From: JBHGBM01 sp041946965
GTDB taxonomy: Bacteria; Acidobacteriota; Terriglobia; Bryobacterales; Bryobacteraceae
Reading direction: 5' to 3'
DNA length: 64,000 nt
NCBI GenBank assembly: GCA_041946965.1
Contig: JBHGBM010000020.1
Span: 10,210-74,209, forward strand
The notes under the pieces are model-generated. The model saw only the letters and a program-made list of their open reading frames with translations, had not been told where the DNA came from and did not search any database. This document shows positions 25,621 to 34,640 of this stretch, in pieces. The first letter of the stretch is position 1. Each line of letters opens with the position of its first letter. A program made the translations under genes and the position numbers.

Positions 25621-26606
25621 AAAGATCCTTTCGCGGTTTGAACCGGCCCCTTCCTGGGAGAGTCTCCCGGGACGGGACCCACGAACAAGCTGCGCACCGC
25701 CGATTTCCAGCGGTTCCAACGCGTCTCGACCTGTCCAGCGGGCATGGAAGCCGGCCGGCCGTCGAGTTCAGACACCAGACGGAGATTCTTCAGTGCGGCT
25801 GGATGGAGCCTATTGTACCCCAACGCGATTTCCAATTCCTTGCGCGCTTCGGCGTACCGGCCCTGCTCGATGAGCACGGCCCCCAGGTTGTTGTGCGCCG
25901 CGGCGGGGCCGTTGGCCTCCCGCCACTCGGCAAGCGCCTTATCTGCTTCAGTGGCGAGCGCCACACCCAAATTGTTACGCGCCAGGGTGTAGGCGGGGTC
26001 TAGCGCCAGGGCGGCGCGGAACTCAGCGGCGGCGGCTTCGCGGCGGTCCTGGAGCAGGAAGTTGTATCCCAGGTTGTTGCGCAGGAACGCGGAGTTGGGT
26101 TCGAGCCGGACGGCTTCGCGATGGGCTTTTTCGCCTTCGGTATACTGTCCCAGTTCGTCTCGGATGATGCCCAGCCAGGAATACATGTTGGCCACGGCCG
26201 GCTTGTGAGACGTCAGGAAGACGTCCAGGCCGCGTGCGGCTTCCAGGCGCAAGTCCATTTTTCGCAACGTCTTAGCTAGGGCCAAGGCGGCGTCGGCCGA
26301 CTCGGGGAAGCGGGCCGCGGCCAGGCGGCAATGCTCCAGGGCGATCTCGGGGTAGCCGGTTTCCGCGTAGAGGGCCGCAAGTTCCAGCCGGACGGCGAGG
26401 TTCTCCGGGTCCGCGGCCATGCGCTCCCGGGCGGCCTTGATGCGGTAATCGCCGTCGCCGGCGTCAATGGCATTGCGCACGTGGCGCTCGAAAACCGGCT
26501 GCGGAGGTGGCAGCGGCGGGGTGCGGCGCACCGCCGTGCTCTGCGAGTGATGCCCGCAGGAGAGACCCGCGGCCGCCGCGAGAAAAATGAGATAGCGTGC
26601 CTTCAT
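25617..26606 (-). CDS. tadD: TPR lipoprotein, TadD-like
   Basis: Lipoprotein of 329 residues. The signal peptide ends in the lipobox AGLSC with lipidated Cys17. After a Pro-rich linker come about six tetratricopeptide repeats (for example NLAVRLELAALYAETGYPEIALEHC and PNSAFLRNNLGYNFLLQDRREAAAAEF). TadD lipoproteins act as pilotins or scaffolds for the Tad secretin; the role here is inferred from location directly upstream of flp and the overlapping start. Confidence 0.85.
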   Translation of the reverse strand: MKARYLIFLAAAAGLSCGHHSQSTAVRRTPPLPPPQPVFERHVRNAIDAGDGDYRIKAARERMAADPENLAVRLELAALYAETGYPEIALEHCRLAAARFPESADAALALAKTLRKMDLRLEAARGLDVFLTSHKPAVANMYSWLGIIRDELGQYTEGEKAHREAVRLEPNSAFLRNNLGYNFLLQDRREAAAAEFRAALALDPAYTLARNNLGVALATEADKALAEWREANGPAAAHNNLGAVLIEQGRYAEARKELEIALGYNRLHPAALKNLRLVSELDGRPASMPAGQVETRWNRWKSAVRSLFVGPVPGDSPRKGPVQTAKGSL

Positions 26607-26609
26607 TCC

Positions 26610-26969
26610 TTAAGCCGATTCCAGCCGGGTGATTACGATCTGATCGCCAGGCTTCGTGCCGGTCTCAACCGCCGTCCCTGCGGGCAATTCCAATATCGAG
26701 TGCGCCAGCAGGCACCCGGAAATACGCCACGGCCCCACCGCATGCCGCACCTTGCGCACCCGCTTTTGGCGGTCCAGGTACACCAGATCGATGGGGAACT
26801 TCATGAAAAACGTGTGCACGGCCTCGCACGGGACGATCCACAAACCGTCGCCCTTATCCAACCGCTCGTGCTTCAGCAACCCGGTTCTCCGTTTGGCGCT
26901 GCTGTCGGCCATTTCGGCCCGCTCCGCTAAAGCGGCATTGCGGGTCTGATTCCACACCGAGACTTTCAA
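26610..26969 (-). CDS. DUF192 family protein
   Basis: Small single-domain protein (119 residues) of the DUF192 family. The family motif region is RRTGLLKHERLDKGDGLWI followed by HTFFMKFPIDLVYLD, with VLELPAGTA-like SILELPAGTAVETG near the end. Family function is not established. It starts at TTG 26969 with GAGGG three bases upstream, and no signal peptide is visible in this start choice. It is three bases upstream of the TPR lipoprotein gene and so may be the first gene of the Tad operon. Confidence 0.85.
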   Translation of the reverse strand: MKVSVWNQTRNAALAERAEMADSSAKRRTGLLKHERLDKGDGLWIVPCEAVHTFFMKFPIDLVYLDRQKRVRKVRHAVGPWRISGCLLAHSILELPAGTAVETGTKPGDQIVITRLESA

Positions 26970-27095
26970 TTTCCCTCTTATAACACGAAAGCCGGGCGGG
27001 TGTTGCGGACCGGGAGAGGAAAAGCAACTTCTGTGCCGGGAGCGGGTTTGGTTGTACTATAAGACTTTTCCGCGTCCCGTGGAAGGAATACGTCT

Positions 27096-30000
27096 GTGAA
27101 CCCGAAACTGGCATGGTTTTGCCTGGCCGCCGCCCTGGCGCCGGCCGCGTTGTTGAACGCCCAAACTACCACCGGCGCTACGTTTGGCGAGGTGATCTCG
27201 CTGGGCGGTACGCCCTCGGACGTGGTGCTCGATGAATTGCGCGGGCGCCTGTACCTGGTCAACGACAAGGCCGACCGGGTGGACATCTACGACTACAACG
27301 CCAAGCGCGTCATCGCCAGCATCCCGGTGGGCCGCACGCCGCTGGCGGCGGCCATGTCGATGGACAATGCCTGGCTGTACGTCACCAACAACGCCAACTC
27401 CTCGCTTTCCGTGATCGACCTGGCCAAGGCGGCTCTTACCCAGACGGTGCTGCTGCCCTCACGTCCGGAAGGTGTCGAGGTGGGGGCGGACGGGCGCGTG
27501 TTGATCTCCATGGTCGGCACCGGCGTGGTAGGGGGCGTTCCGCAGGGGACCCTGGTGGTCTTCGATCCCCGGGCCATGCAGGGCCAGCAGTTGATGAACG
27601 TGCCGCAGCCCGCCCTCCCCACCACGCCCGCGCCGCTGCCCACCACTTTCCTGCCGCGCCCCATTACCACCTTCCGCGGCAAGTTGCTGCGCACGCCGGA
27701 CGGCCAGTTCATCGTGGGGGTGGTGACCCCCACGAATTCCTCTACCTATGTTTTCGTTTACGAGGTGGCATCGGGCGTGGTGCTTCGCAACCGCACCACC
27801 TCGGGGCAATCCAGCGTCCTGTCGATGGCGCCGGACGGTTCCCGTTTCATGGCCGGCATCGCCATGTTCGACACCGCCACGCTGGCGGTTATGGGGCAGA
27901 TGAGCAACATCAACGCCCCTTTCAGCTTCACCGGCGGCTTCAATACCTTGCAGAATATCGGCGGCAGCGGGTTTTCTCCGGACGGCACCACCCTTTACAG
28001 CGCGTTTAACGTAGCCACTACGGCGCTGCCCGCCCCGCGCCCGCAATCGGCAACGCTGTTGATCTCCGATTCCCGCAACCTGGGTATCCGGCTTGGGATC
28101 AAGATGCCGGAAAGCCTGGTGGCGAAGATGGTGGTCACCTCCGACGGCGCGCAGGCGTGGGGGATGTCCGAATCGGGCCTGATCTATCTGCCGCTCGGGA
28201 AGTTGTACGACTATCCCATCCTGATGCCGGAAACCACGCAGGTGTTCCTGGCGATGGATCAGTGCAACCGCGGGGTGGCCACCGGCACGCTGAAGATCAA
28301 CAATCTGGGCAAGGGCCGGCTCACGTTCAGCGTTCCCAATACGGGTTCGGCGCTGGTGGCGCAGGTTTCGGGAGGCATCGCGCCGGCCACCATCACCTTC
28401 ACCATGGAGCCGGGGCGCTCGGGCATCCAGCGGCGGCCGGGCACCAACATCTGGACCAATGCCGGGACGTATTCCGGCTCGCCGTACACGGTGACCCTGG
28501 CCTCGCCGGAAGCCATCAATTTCCCGCCGCAAATCCGCGTCTACATGAATTACCGGCAGCCGGACCAGCGGGGGCTGATCTTCCCCGTGCCCACGGTTCC
28601 GAACAACAACAACGAAGGGCTGATCGACCTCACGCTTGACGAGCGGCGCGGCAGGCTGTACATCACTAACTCCGGCTACAACCGCGTGGAGGTGTTCGAC
28701 ATCAACAAGCTGCGCTTCCTGGACCCGATCCCGGTGGGGCAGTTGCCGCATTCCATGGCCATGACCCTGGACGGCAACACGCTCTACGTGGGCAACATCG
28801 GCGGCGAATCGATCAGCATCGTGGATCTGGATCTGGGCAAGGTGATTGGGAACGTGGATTTCCCGCCCTACCCGCGCAACGGCACGGCCAACCCGATCTA
28901 CCCGCGCACCATGGCGATGGGGTACTTCGGCTTGCAGTTCGTCATGTCCGACGGTTCGCTGTGGAAGCTGGTGGGGAACCAGGCGTTGGTGCGGCCGGCC
29001 AGCAACGTGATCCAGCAGGCCACCAACGGCAGCGTCCGGATTTCTTCGCCCGCGTACATGGTTGCGTCGCCGGGGAACGATTACATCCTCACGCTGGCGT
29101 ACAACGGCCTCGGCTTCCTTTACGACTCGAAGATCGACCAGTACACCGCCGGGCGCCTGCTGTTCGGCACGCCCGGCAATCCCATCCAGGGCTATTACGG
29201 CGTGCTCGGCGCCGGCCCACAAGGCAGTTACTTCCTGGCGGACGGCCTGATCCTGAACTCTTCGATGACCGTCATCGGCGGCTCGGAACGGCCGGGCACC
29301 ACGAGTTACACGCCGGCGCCCAACCCGGGACAACCGCCGCAGCAAGTCGTGGTCAACACGGGCCAGCGGCACGTGGCAGCCGTGTCCCCCATCGACGATC
29401 ACACCTTCATCCGCATGACGCTGCCGGTGCGGCAGAACGTCACGGCGGTGACGCGGGACGACGAGCGGCCTACCATCGAGATGGTGGACCTGAACACCGG
29501 CACCGAATCGCTGGCCGCCGTGGCTCCGGAAAACCCCGTACTGCTGGCCTTGGGCACGGGCCGCTACAACACGCAGCCGCGCCAGATGGTGGTGGATTCG
29601 CGGGGCGTGATTTACGCCATCACGCTCTCAGGGCTGAGCGTGATTCCGCTGACCCCGGCGGGGGCCGACGTCCGGCCGCAGATCCAGACGGGCGCGCGCG
29701 GCATCATCAACTCCAACGACGGCACGCCGAACATCCGGCCCGGTTCTTTCATCACCGTGAACGGACGGAACCTGGGCGCTCCGGCGAAGGCCGATACCAT
29801 CCCGGCTCCCACCGTTCTGGGCGGCTCGTGCGTGACGTTCGGCGACATCTCCATCCCGCTCCTGCAAACCAGCACGGGCCAGATCATGGGGCAGGTGCCC
29901 GACACACTCCGGCCCGGCATTCACATGGTGCAGGTGCGTTCGCTGGCATTGGCGCAAGCGAGCGATGCGGTGCAAGTCACGGTGCAGCGGCCCGAGGGGA

Positions 30001-30125
30001 GTACGGCAAACCCGGCGGATGCCCCGAACGAGAGCGCGCCCGCCGTGGAGGAGCAGCCGCCCGCAGAGGAACCGCCGCCAGCCGAAGAGCCGCCCGCGGT
30101 GGAGGAACCGCCTCCCGCAATCTGA
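27096..30125 (+). CDS. Exported beta-propeller (YVTN/NHL-like) protein with Solibacter-type C-terminal domain
   Basis: Exported protein of 1009 residues starting at GTG 27096 with a signal peptide (residues 1-22). YVTN-type propeller repeats appear twice: near the N-terminus (LDELRGRLYLVNDKADRVDIYD) and again around residue 515 (LDERRGRLYITNSGYNRVEVFD), with SMDNAWLYVTNN and TLDGNTLYVGNI between. Residues about 880-965 (PGSFITVNGRNLGAPAKA, then VTFGDISIPLL, then QIMGQVPD) match the TIGR03437-like domain common in Solibacter-group proteins. The last 35 residues are a Pro/Glu repeat. It is probably surface-exposed; ligand unknown. Confidence 0.82.
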   Translation: MNPKLAWFCLAAALAPAALLNAQTTTGATFGEVISLGGTPSDVVLDELRGRLYLVNDKADRVDIYDYNAKRVIASIPVGRTPLAAAMSMDNAWLYVTNNANSSLSVIDLAKAALTQTVLLPSRPEGVEVGADGRVLISMVGTGVVGGVPQGTLVVFDPRAMQGQQLMNVPQPALPTTPAPLPTTFLPRPITTFRGKLLRTPDGQFIVGVVTPTNSSTYVFVYEVASGVVLRNRTTSGQSSVLSMAPDGSRFMAGIAMFDTATLAVMGQMSNINAPFSFTGGFNTLQNIGGSGFSPDGTTLYSAFNVATTALPAPRPQSATLLISDSRNLGIRLGIKMPESLVAKMVVTSDGAQAWGMSESGLIYLPLGKLYDYPILMPETTQVFLAMDQCNRGVATGTLKINNLGKGRLTFSVPNTGSALVAQVSGGIAPATITFTMEPGRSGIQRRPGTNIWTNAGTYSGSPYTVTLASPEAINFPPQIRVYMNYRQPDQRGLIFPVPTVPNNNNEGLIDLTLDERRGRLYITNSGYNRVEVFDINKLRFLDPIPVGQLPHSMAMTLDGNTLYVGNIGGESISIVDLDLGKVIGNVDFPPYPRNGTANPIYPRTMAMGYFGLQFVMSDGSLWKLVGNQALVRPASNVIQQATNGSVRISSPAYMVASPGNDYILTLAYNGLGFLYDSKIDQYTAGRLLFGTPGNPIQGYYGVLGAGPQGSYFLADGLILNSSMTVIGGSERPGTTSYTPAPNPGQPPQQVVVNTGQRHVAAVSPIDDHTFIRMTLPVRQNVTAVTRDDERPTIEMVDLNTGTESLAAVAPENPVLLALGTGRYNTQPRQMVVDSRGVIYAITLSGLSVIPLTPAGADVRPQIQTGARGIINSNDGTPNIRPGSFITVNGRNLGAPAKADTIPAPTVLGGSCVTFGDISIPLLQTSTGQIMGQVPDTLRPGIHMVQVRSLALAQASDAVQVTVQRPEGSTANPADAPNESAPAVEEQPPAEEPPPAEEPPAVEEPPPAI

Positions 30126-30133
30126 TCCGGCAG

Positions 30134-30340
30134 TTATCCGAACAGTGATGGATTGGCAAACAGGTGAGCACCTGTTTGCTCATCGGCGGGTTTGCGTTCG
30201 GGATTCTTGACGCGCTCGCGCGCGCCATGTCCGCGAATTATTTCACCGATTGTAGAAATAATAACCAGAATTAAGCAAGTCAGTACAAATGCACCTAGCA
30301 GCACATTTGTAACGATAAGCCAGAATTCCCGAGCGCTCAT
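30134..30340 (-). CDS. Small single-helix membrane protein (68 aa)
   Basis: Unrecognised. One strongly hydrophobic helix (about residues 7-32, WLIVTNVLLGAFVLTCLILV) is followed by a basic segment and a polar tail. ATG 30340 overlaps the TGA of the phosphohexomutase gene (ATGA), which supports it as real and co-translated. Its 3' end contains a perfect 11-bp inverted repeat. Confidence 0.65.
   Translation of the reverse strand: MSAREFWLIVTNVLLGAFVLTCLILVIISTIGEIIRGHGARERVKNPERKPADEQTGAHLFANPSLFG
30156..30179. repeat. Perfect 11-bp inverted repeat, 2-base centre
   Basis: GCAAACAGGTG and its exact reverse complement flank AG. It lies 30 bases beyond the propeller gene stop and inside the last codons of the convergent 68-residue gene. 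It has no T-tract on either strand, so it is a hairpin but not a standard intrinsic terminator. Confidence 0.7.
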
Positions 30341-31713
30341 GATGAAACGGTCCCGTGCATGAACAATGTTATCACTCGCTCGTACAATTGACCAGACTCA
30401 TGTGCGCTCCGCGCTTCGGTGGCGATGCGCAAGAGCGGCTCCGTGTTTGAAGCGCGCACATGGATCCAGCCTTCGGGCAAGGTAAGCTTGAGGCCGTCGG
30501 AGCGGTCGCGCGCGGCTTGCGGGAACTCGTCCTCGAGCGCCCGCATGAGCGATGCCAGCCTGCCGTGCTCGAAGGCGGCCTTGCCGAAACGCCTGTAGAA
30601 GCGTGGCAACCGTGCGGCGAGCTCGGACATTTTGCATCCGGTTTCGGCGAGCCGGTCGAGCAACAGGGCCATACCGAAGTAGGAATCACGGCAGTACTGC
30701 ACGGGGGGGAAGATGATGCCGCCGTTGGTGCCCTCGCCGCCGATCACGGCTTTCACGGCGCGCATCATTTCGACCACGTTGGCTTCGCCGACGGGGGTGC
30801 GGTATACGCGCCGCCGGTGTCTGGCGGCCACCTCGTCGATCACGGCCGATGTGGTAAGGTTCACCACCACATCGCCGGGCAGACGCGCGAGCGTGCCGTC
30901 CACGGCGAGCGCGAGCACGTCGTCATTATCGAGGACGCAGCCGGTCTCATCCACCACCGCGAGACGGTCGCCGTCGGGGTCATGCGCGAACCCGACGTCG
31001 CACGCGTTGGCGCGAACCACCTGCGCCAACTCCCCGAGGGTATCGGGGCGCGGCTCGGCGTCGCGCGGAAAGGGTTTGGAGGGATCGATCGCGATGGCGT
31101 GCAGCTCACACCCGAGCGTTTCGGTGAGGAAGCCGGGACTCATCACCGCGCCGGCGCCGTTCACCGCGTCGAGCGCCACGCGGAAGCGGCGGGCGCGGAT
31201 GCGCTCCGGGTTGACGTGCCGCAGCACGCGCTCGATGTGCAGGCGCGGCGGCGCGGCATAATCGGAGTGCATTCGCCGCATCTCCGCATTGGTGGCGCGG
31301 CGGAAATCGCTCTGGTGGTAGAGGTCCAGCAGCTCGCCGCGCTCGTAGTTGTTGAAAAACAGCCCCTCGGAGTTGAAAAGTTTCAGCGCGTTGTACTCCG
31401 GCGGGTTGTGGGAGGCGGTAAGCGCGATGCCGCCGCGCGCGTGCGTGGCCCCGATGTACACCTGAATGGTGGGCGTGGGCAGGATGCCGACGTCCACCAC
31501 TTCGCAACCGGCCGAGAGCAGTCCGCAGGCGACAGCGTGCTGGAGCATCTCTCCGGAAGCGCGTGTATCGCGGCCGAGCACCACACGGCCCGCGCCCACG
31601 TATGTGCCGAAGGCCTGCGCGAAGGAGCATGCCAGCGCGGGCGTGAGGAACTCGCCGACCACGCCGCGGATTCCGGAGACGCCGATTTTCAGCAGATGTT
31701 CGCGCCTGGGCAT
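30337..31713 (-). CDS. Phosphohexomutase (phosphoglucosamine/phosphomannomutase family)
   Basis: Alpha-D-phosphohexomutase of 458 residues that shifts phosphate between C6 and C1 of a hexose phosphate. The phospho-serine is Ser101 in TASHNPPEYNALKLF, the Mg2+ loop is DPDGDR, the sugar-specificity loop is GGEGTNGGIIF and the phosphate site is RASNTEPLLRI. All are intact, so it should be active. GlmM and ManB/PMM are the likely activities; GEGTNGG is closer to the GlmM/PGM archaeal-type group. ATG 31713 overlaps the upstream paralogue stop (TGATG); the longer frame to 31845 is rejected. Confidence 0.88.
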   Translation of the reverse strand: MPRREHLLKIGVSGIRGVVGEFLTPALACSFAQAFGTYVGAGRVVLGRDTRASGEMLQHAVACGLLSAGCEVVDVGILPTPTIQVYIGATHARGGIALTASHNPPEYNALKLFNSEGLFFNNYERGELLDLYHQSDFRRATNAEMRRMHSDYAAPPRLHIERVLRHVNPERIRARRFRVALDAVNGAGAVMSPGFLTETLGCELHAIAIDPSKPFPRDAEPRPDTLGELAQVVRANACDVGFAHDPDGDRLAVVDETGCVLDNDDVLALAVDGTLARLPGDVVVNLTTSAVIDEVAARHRRRVYRTPVGEANVVEMMRAVKAVIGGEGTNGGIIFPPVQYCRDSYFGMALLLDRLAETGCKMSELAARLPRFYRRFGKAAFEHGRLASLMRALEDEFPQAARDRSDGLKLTLPEGWIHVRASNTEPLLRIATEARSAHESGQLYERVITLFMHGTVSS

Positions 31714-33077
31714 CAGACGAAGCTCCTTACCTGTTCCACGAGGGATTCGAACAGCTCGCGCGGGGGGTCGCCGCGCTGCTCGCAAATGATGCGCACCACG
31801 GGCTCGGTCTGGCTGACGCGCACATGGAACCAGCGCCCGGGCCAATCGACGCGGAGGCCGTCGGCCACATTGGCGGCGCCGCCGGAGTGGCGCTCCCGCA
31901 ATTGCATGAGAAGCGCGGGAATGCGCTCGGTGGCGAGCGGGACCTGGCCTTTCAGGATTGAATAGCGCGGATAGCCGCTCAGGATCCGGGAGAGGCTCAT
32001 GCCCCGTTCGCGCATCATGCTGAGGACGGCCAGCATGGAGGCGATGCCGTCGTAGACGTAAGGGAACTGCGGCAGCATCACGGCGCCGGTGCCTTCGCCC
32101 GCCAGCGCCACCTGCTCCGTGCGGTAGGCGCCGAGGGCGTCCATGGTGGCCTGCCGCCCTACCGGCACCCGCACCACCGTGCCGCCGTGGCGCGCCGCGA
32201 TCTCGTCCAGCAGCGCGGTGCTGGAGAGGTTGGTGATGACCACCTTGCCGGGCCCGCGCGGCAGCAGGTAATCGGCCAACAGCGGCAGCACGATCTCCTC
32301 GGAGATGGCCGTGCCGTCGTCGGAGGCCAGGGCCACGCGGTCCGAATCCACGTCGAACAGGAAACCAGCGTCGGCGCGCAGCGGCTTGATGAGCGGCGCC
32401 AGTTGCAGGCCCACGGCGTCGCGGGTGGTGGAGGGCTCGTGAGCGAACGCCACGCCTTCCACTTTCTCGTTGATGAGGATGAAGCCGAGGCCGAAGCGCT
32501 CATTCACGCGGCGCAGCACGAGCGACGAAGTGCCGTTGCAGCAGTCCACCAGCACGCGGAAACCGCGGAGCGAGCGGAGGTCGTAGGCGGAGGCCAGCTC
32601 GTCCAGGTACGAATCGATGGCGCCATCTTCCCGCCGCAGCTTGCCGAGGCGGTTCCACTCCACCAGGTCGAACTTCTTCAGGTGGTAGATATCGAGCAGC
32701 TCGTTGGCTTCGGCGGTGGAGAGATACTTGCCCTCGCGGCCCAGAAACTTGAGCGCGTTCCAGTCCGCGGTGTTGTGGCTGGCGCCGATGGAGACGCCGC
32801 CCGCGGCTCCGGTGCGGCGTATACAGTGCTGGATCACGGGCGTGGAAGTGAGCCCGAGGTCGATGACATCGCGCCCGCAGGCCATCAGGCCCGCGATGAC
32901 GCCTTCGCGCAGCATCAGGCCGGATGCCCGGGGGTCGCGTCCGATGACCACCGCGCCGGGTTCCACGAAGGTGCCGAAGGCGGAGGCGAAATCGAGCACG
33001 TGGGTCGCGGTCAGGCCCGGCCCCACCACCCCGCGCAGTCCGACCTGGGAAATGCGCAGGGATCCGGAGGTCCGCAT
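31713..33077 (-). CDS. Phosphohexomutase paralogue with altered metal loop
   Basis: Second alpha-D-phosphohexomutase-fold protein (454 residues), directly upstream of and coupled to the first. Ser100 in GASHNTADWNALKFL is kept. The Mg2+ loop reads D242-V-D244-S-D246-R, where the family has DxDGDR, so Gly is replaced by Ser while the three Asp remain. The sugar loop is AGEGTGAVMLP instead of GGEGxNGG, and the phosphate site is RVSQTEPVVRI with Gln for Asn. It may have a different substrate or reduced activity, or be a heteromer partner. It lies three bases upstream of... the CBM9-like gene, which precedes it on the same strand. Confidence 0.82.
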   Translation of the reverse strand: MRTSGSLRISQVGLRGVVGPGLTATHVLDFASAFGTFVEPGAVVIGRDPRASGLMLREGVIAGLMACGRDVIDLGLTSTPVIQHCIRRTGAAGGVSIGASHNTADWNALKFLGREGKYLSTAEANELLDIYHLKKFDLVEWNRLGKLRREDGAIDSYLDELASAYDLRSLRGFRVLVDCCNGTSSLVLRRVNERFGLGFILINEKVEGVAFAHEPSTTRDAVGLQLAPLIKPLRADAGFLFDVDSDRVALASDDGTAISEEIVLPLLADYLLPRGPGKVVITNLSSTALLDEIAARHGGTVVRVPVGRQATMDALGAYRTEQVALAGEGTGAVMLPQFPYVYDGIASMLAVLSMMRERGMSLSRILSGYPRYSILKGQVPLATERIPALLMQLRERHSGGAANVADGLRVDWPGRWFHVRVSQTEPVVRIICEQRGDPPRELFESLVEQVRSFV

Positions 33078-33080
33078 GGC

Positions 33081-33773
33081 CTACTTACCTTCCAGCCGCA
33101 GCGTGCCGAACGATTGTGGCACGTGAAACGTCCGCGATCTGGTGGGCTGCCAGGCGATGTACTTGCGGTCCGGCGCGGCGCCCTGGCAGCGGTAGAGATT
33201 GACGCGCAGCGTCCGGCCGTTGGCGGGCGGGCGCGGGTCGATGGACTTCAGCGGGATCTTCATCACGCCGTACCAGATCTTCGCCGCGGCATCGATGCGC
33301 GCCTGGTTTTCAAAGCCTGAGTTCCATTGCCAGTTGTTGAGCAGCTTTTCCGGAGTGCGGGTGATATCGAGGTCCACCCACTCGCCGCGCGGGGAAATCT
33401 CGAATTCCTTGTAGCTGTTGATATTGTTCGCGTCCCAGCCCGCGAAGACTTCGGCCACGTCGTACTCCCACAGGTAGTTTGTCTCGGCCTTGATCTCCGG
33501 GTTGGGTTTCAGGTGAAGCGTTTCGTAGGGGCAGATGAAGAGGAAGTAGATGTTCTTGTCCGTCCAGCGCGAGCGGATCTCGGTGCGGTGGCCGGGCACC
33601 GGTTTGCCGTCGGGCCCGTTGGCGGCGAACACGCCTGGCACGCCTTTCCACTGCGGCGCATCCGGGTCCGGCGCGAGCGCGAAATCGGCCTTGGCGTAAC
33701 GGCTGACGATCACGCCGGGCTCGGCGGCGAAGACGAGCGCGGCGGCGGCGGCGAGGGCGAGCACAGTTTTCAT
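33081..33773 (-). CDS. Exported carbohydrate-binding family 9-like protein
   Basis: Protein of 230 residues with a signal peptide (residues 1-16, ending AAAALVFA) and a beta-sandwich resembling CBM9-like modules. WTDKNIYFLFICPYE, YDVAEVFAGW, YKEFEISPRGEWVDLDI and YGVMKIPLKSI are typical landmarks. Such modules bind or act alongside glycan-processing enzymes in the periplasm. ATG 33773 is preceded directly by AGAAGGA. It is divergent from the alpha/beta hydrolase (24-base gap) and three bases from the phosphohexomutase pair. Confidence 0.78.
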   Translation of the reverse strand: MKTVLALAAAAALVFAAEPGVIVSRYAKADFALAPDPDAPQWKGVPGVFAANGPDGKPVPGHRTEIRSRWTDKNIYFLFICPYETLHLKPNPEIKAETNYLWEYDVAEVFAGWDANNINSYKEFEISPRGEWVDLDITRTPEKLLNNWQWNSGFENQARIDAAAKIWYGVMKIPLKSIDPRPPANGRTLRVNLYRCQGAAPDRKYIAWQPTRSRTFHVPQSFGTLRLEGK

Positions 33774-33797
33774 TCCTTCTTTAATATACTGTCGGAC

Positions 33798-34628
33798 ATG
33801 GGTCGACTGTTTAGAGCCTTGCTCGCACTGTCGGCGGCCGCGTTCGCCGCCGAAGATTTCAAGATCGACAGGGATATCCCCTACGACCGGTATCCGGAGA
33901 CGCGGCTCGACATCGTTCAACCCGCCGCGCCCTCCAAGGACAAGCGCCCCGGCGTGATCGTGATTCACGGCGGCGGCTGGACCGGCGGCACCAAGGAATC
34001 GCAGCTCGCCAACTTCTGTCTGCGCTACGTGCGGCAGGGGTTCGTGTGCGCGAACGTGGAGTACCGCCTGGCCAAGTCGGCCACGGCGCCCGCGGCGGTG
34101 AACGACGCGTTGCGGGCGGCCGAGTGGTTTCACAAGAACGCGAAGAAGTATAACGTGGACCGCAAGCGCGTAGTGGTCACGGGCGGCTCCGCGGGCGGCC
34201 ATCTCGCGCTGATGGTGGGACTGACGCCGAAATCGGCCAAGCTCGGTCCCGCCTCGCACGTCCGGGCGGTGGTGAACTTTTACGGCATCACGGATGTGGC
34301 GGACCAGTTGGGCGGGCCGAACGAGAGGAAATACGCGGTGACGTGGGTCCCGGAGCAGTCCGGCCGCATGGAACTGGCGCGTCGCGTTTCGCCCATGACG
34401 TACGTGCGGCGCAACGTGCCGGCGGTGCTCACGCTGCACGGCGACGCCGATCCCACGGTGCCCTACGAGCACGGGGTCAAGCTCACTAAGGCGCTGCGCG
34501 ACGCGGGGGCGGCCGCGGAGATGGTGAGCGTGCCGCAGGGCAAGCACGGGTTCCCGAAAGAAACCGTGGATCGGATTTACGAGCAGAACATCTGGCCGTT
34601 TCTGAAGAGATACGGCGTCATTCGATAG
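33798..34628 (+). CDS. Exported alpha/beta hydrolase (esterase/lipase-like)
   Basis: Serine hydrolase of 276 residues with a signal peptide (residues 1-18). The oxyanion HGGGW is at residues 57-61, the nucleophile elbow GGSAGGH places Ser131, and the acid and His are Asp218 (GDADPTVP) and His250 (GKHGFP). It resembles BD-FAE/feruloyl-esterase-like or carboxylesterase families, which release acyl groups from polysaccharides. It is followed 12 bases later by a TonB receptor and then a sulfatase, consistent with a glycan-utilisation role (inference). Confidence 0.86.
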   Translation: MGRLFRALLALSAAAFAAEDFKIDRDIPYDRYPETRLDIVQPAAPSKDKRPGVIVIHGGGWTGGTKESQLANFCLRYVRQGFVCANVEYRLAKSATAPAAVNDALRAAEWFHKNAKKYNVDRKRVVVTGGSAGGHLALMVGLTPKSAKLGPASHVRAVVNFYGITDVADQLGGPNERKYAVTWVPEQSGRMELARRVSPMTYVRRNVPAVLTLHGDADPTVPYEHGVKLTKALRDAGAAAEMVSVPQGKHGFPKETVDRIYEQNIWPFLKRYGVIR

Positions 34629-34640
34629 AAAGAGGTCCTC

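Noticed and set aside
27055..27063. TATA-like sequence before the propeller gene
   Set aside because: No matching -35 at 16-18 bases.
33774..34547. Longer start for the CBM9-like gene
   Set aside because: It would lie antisense to the alpha/beta hydrolase, and ATG 33773 opens a good signal peptide.
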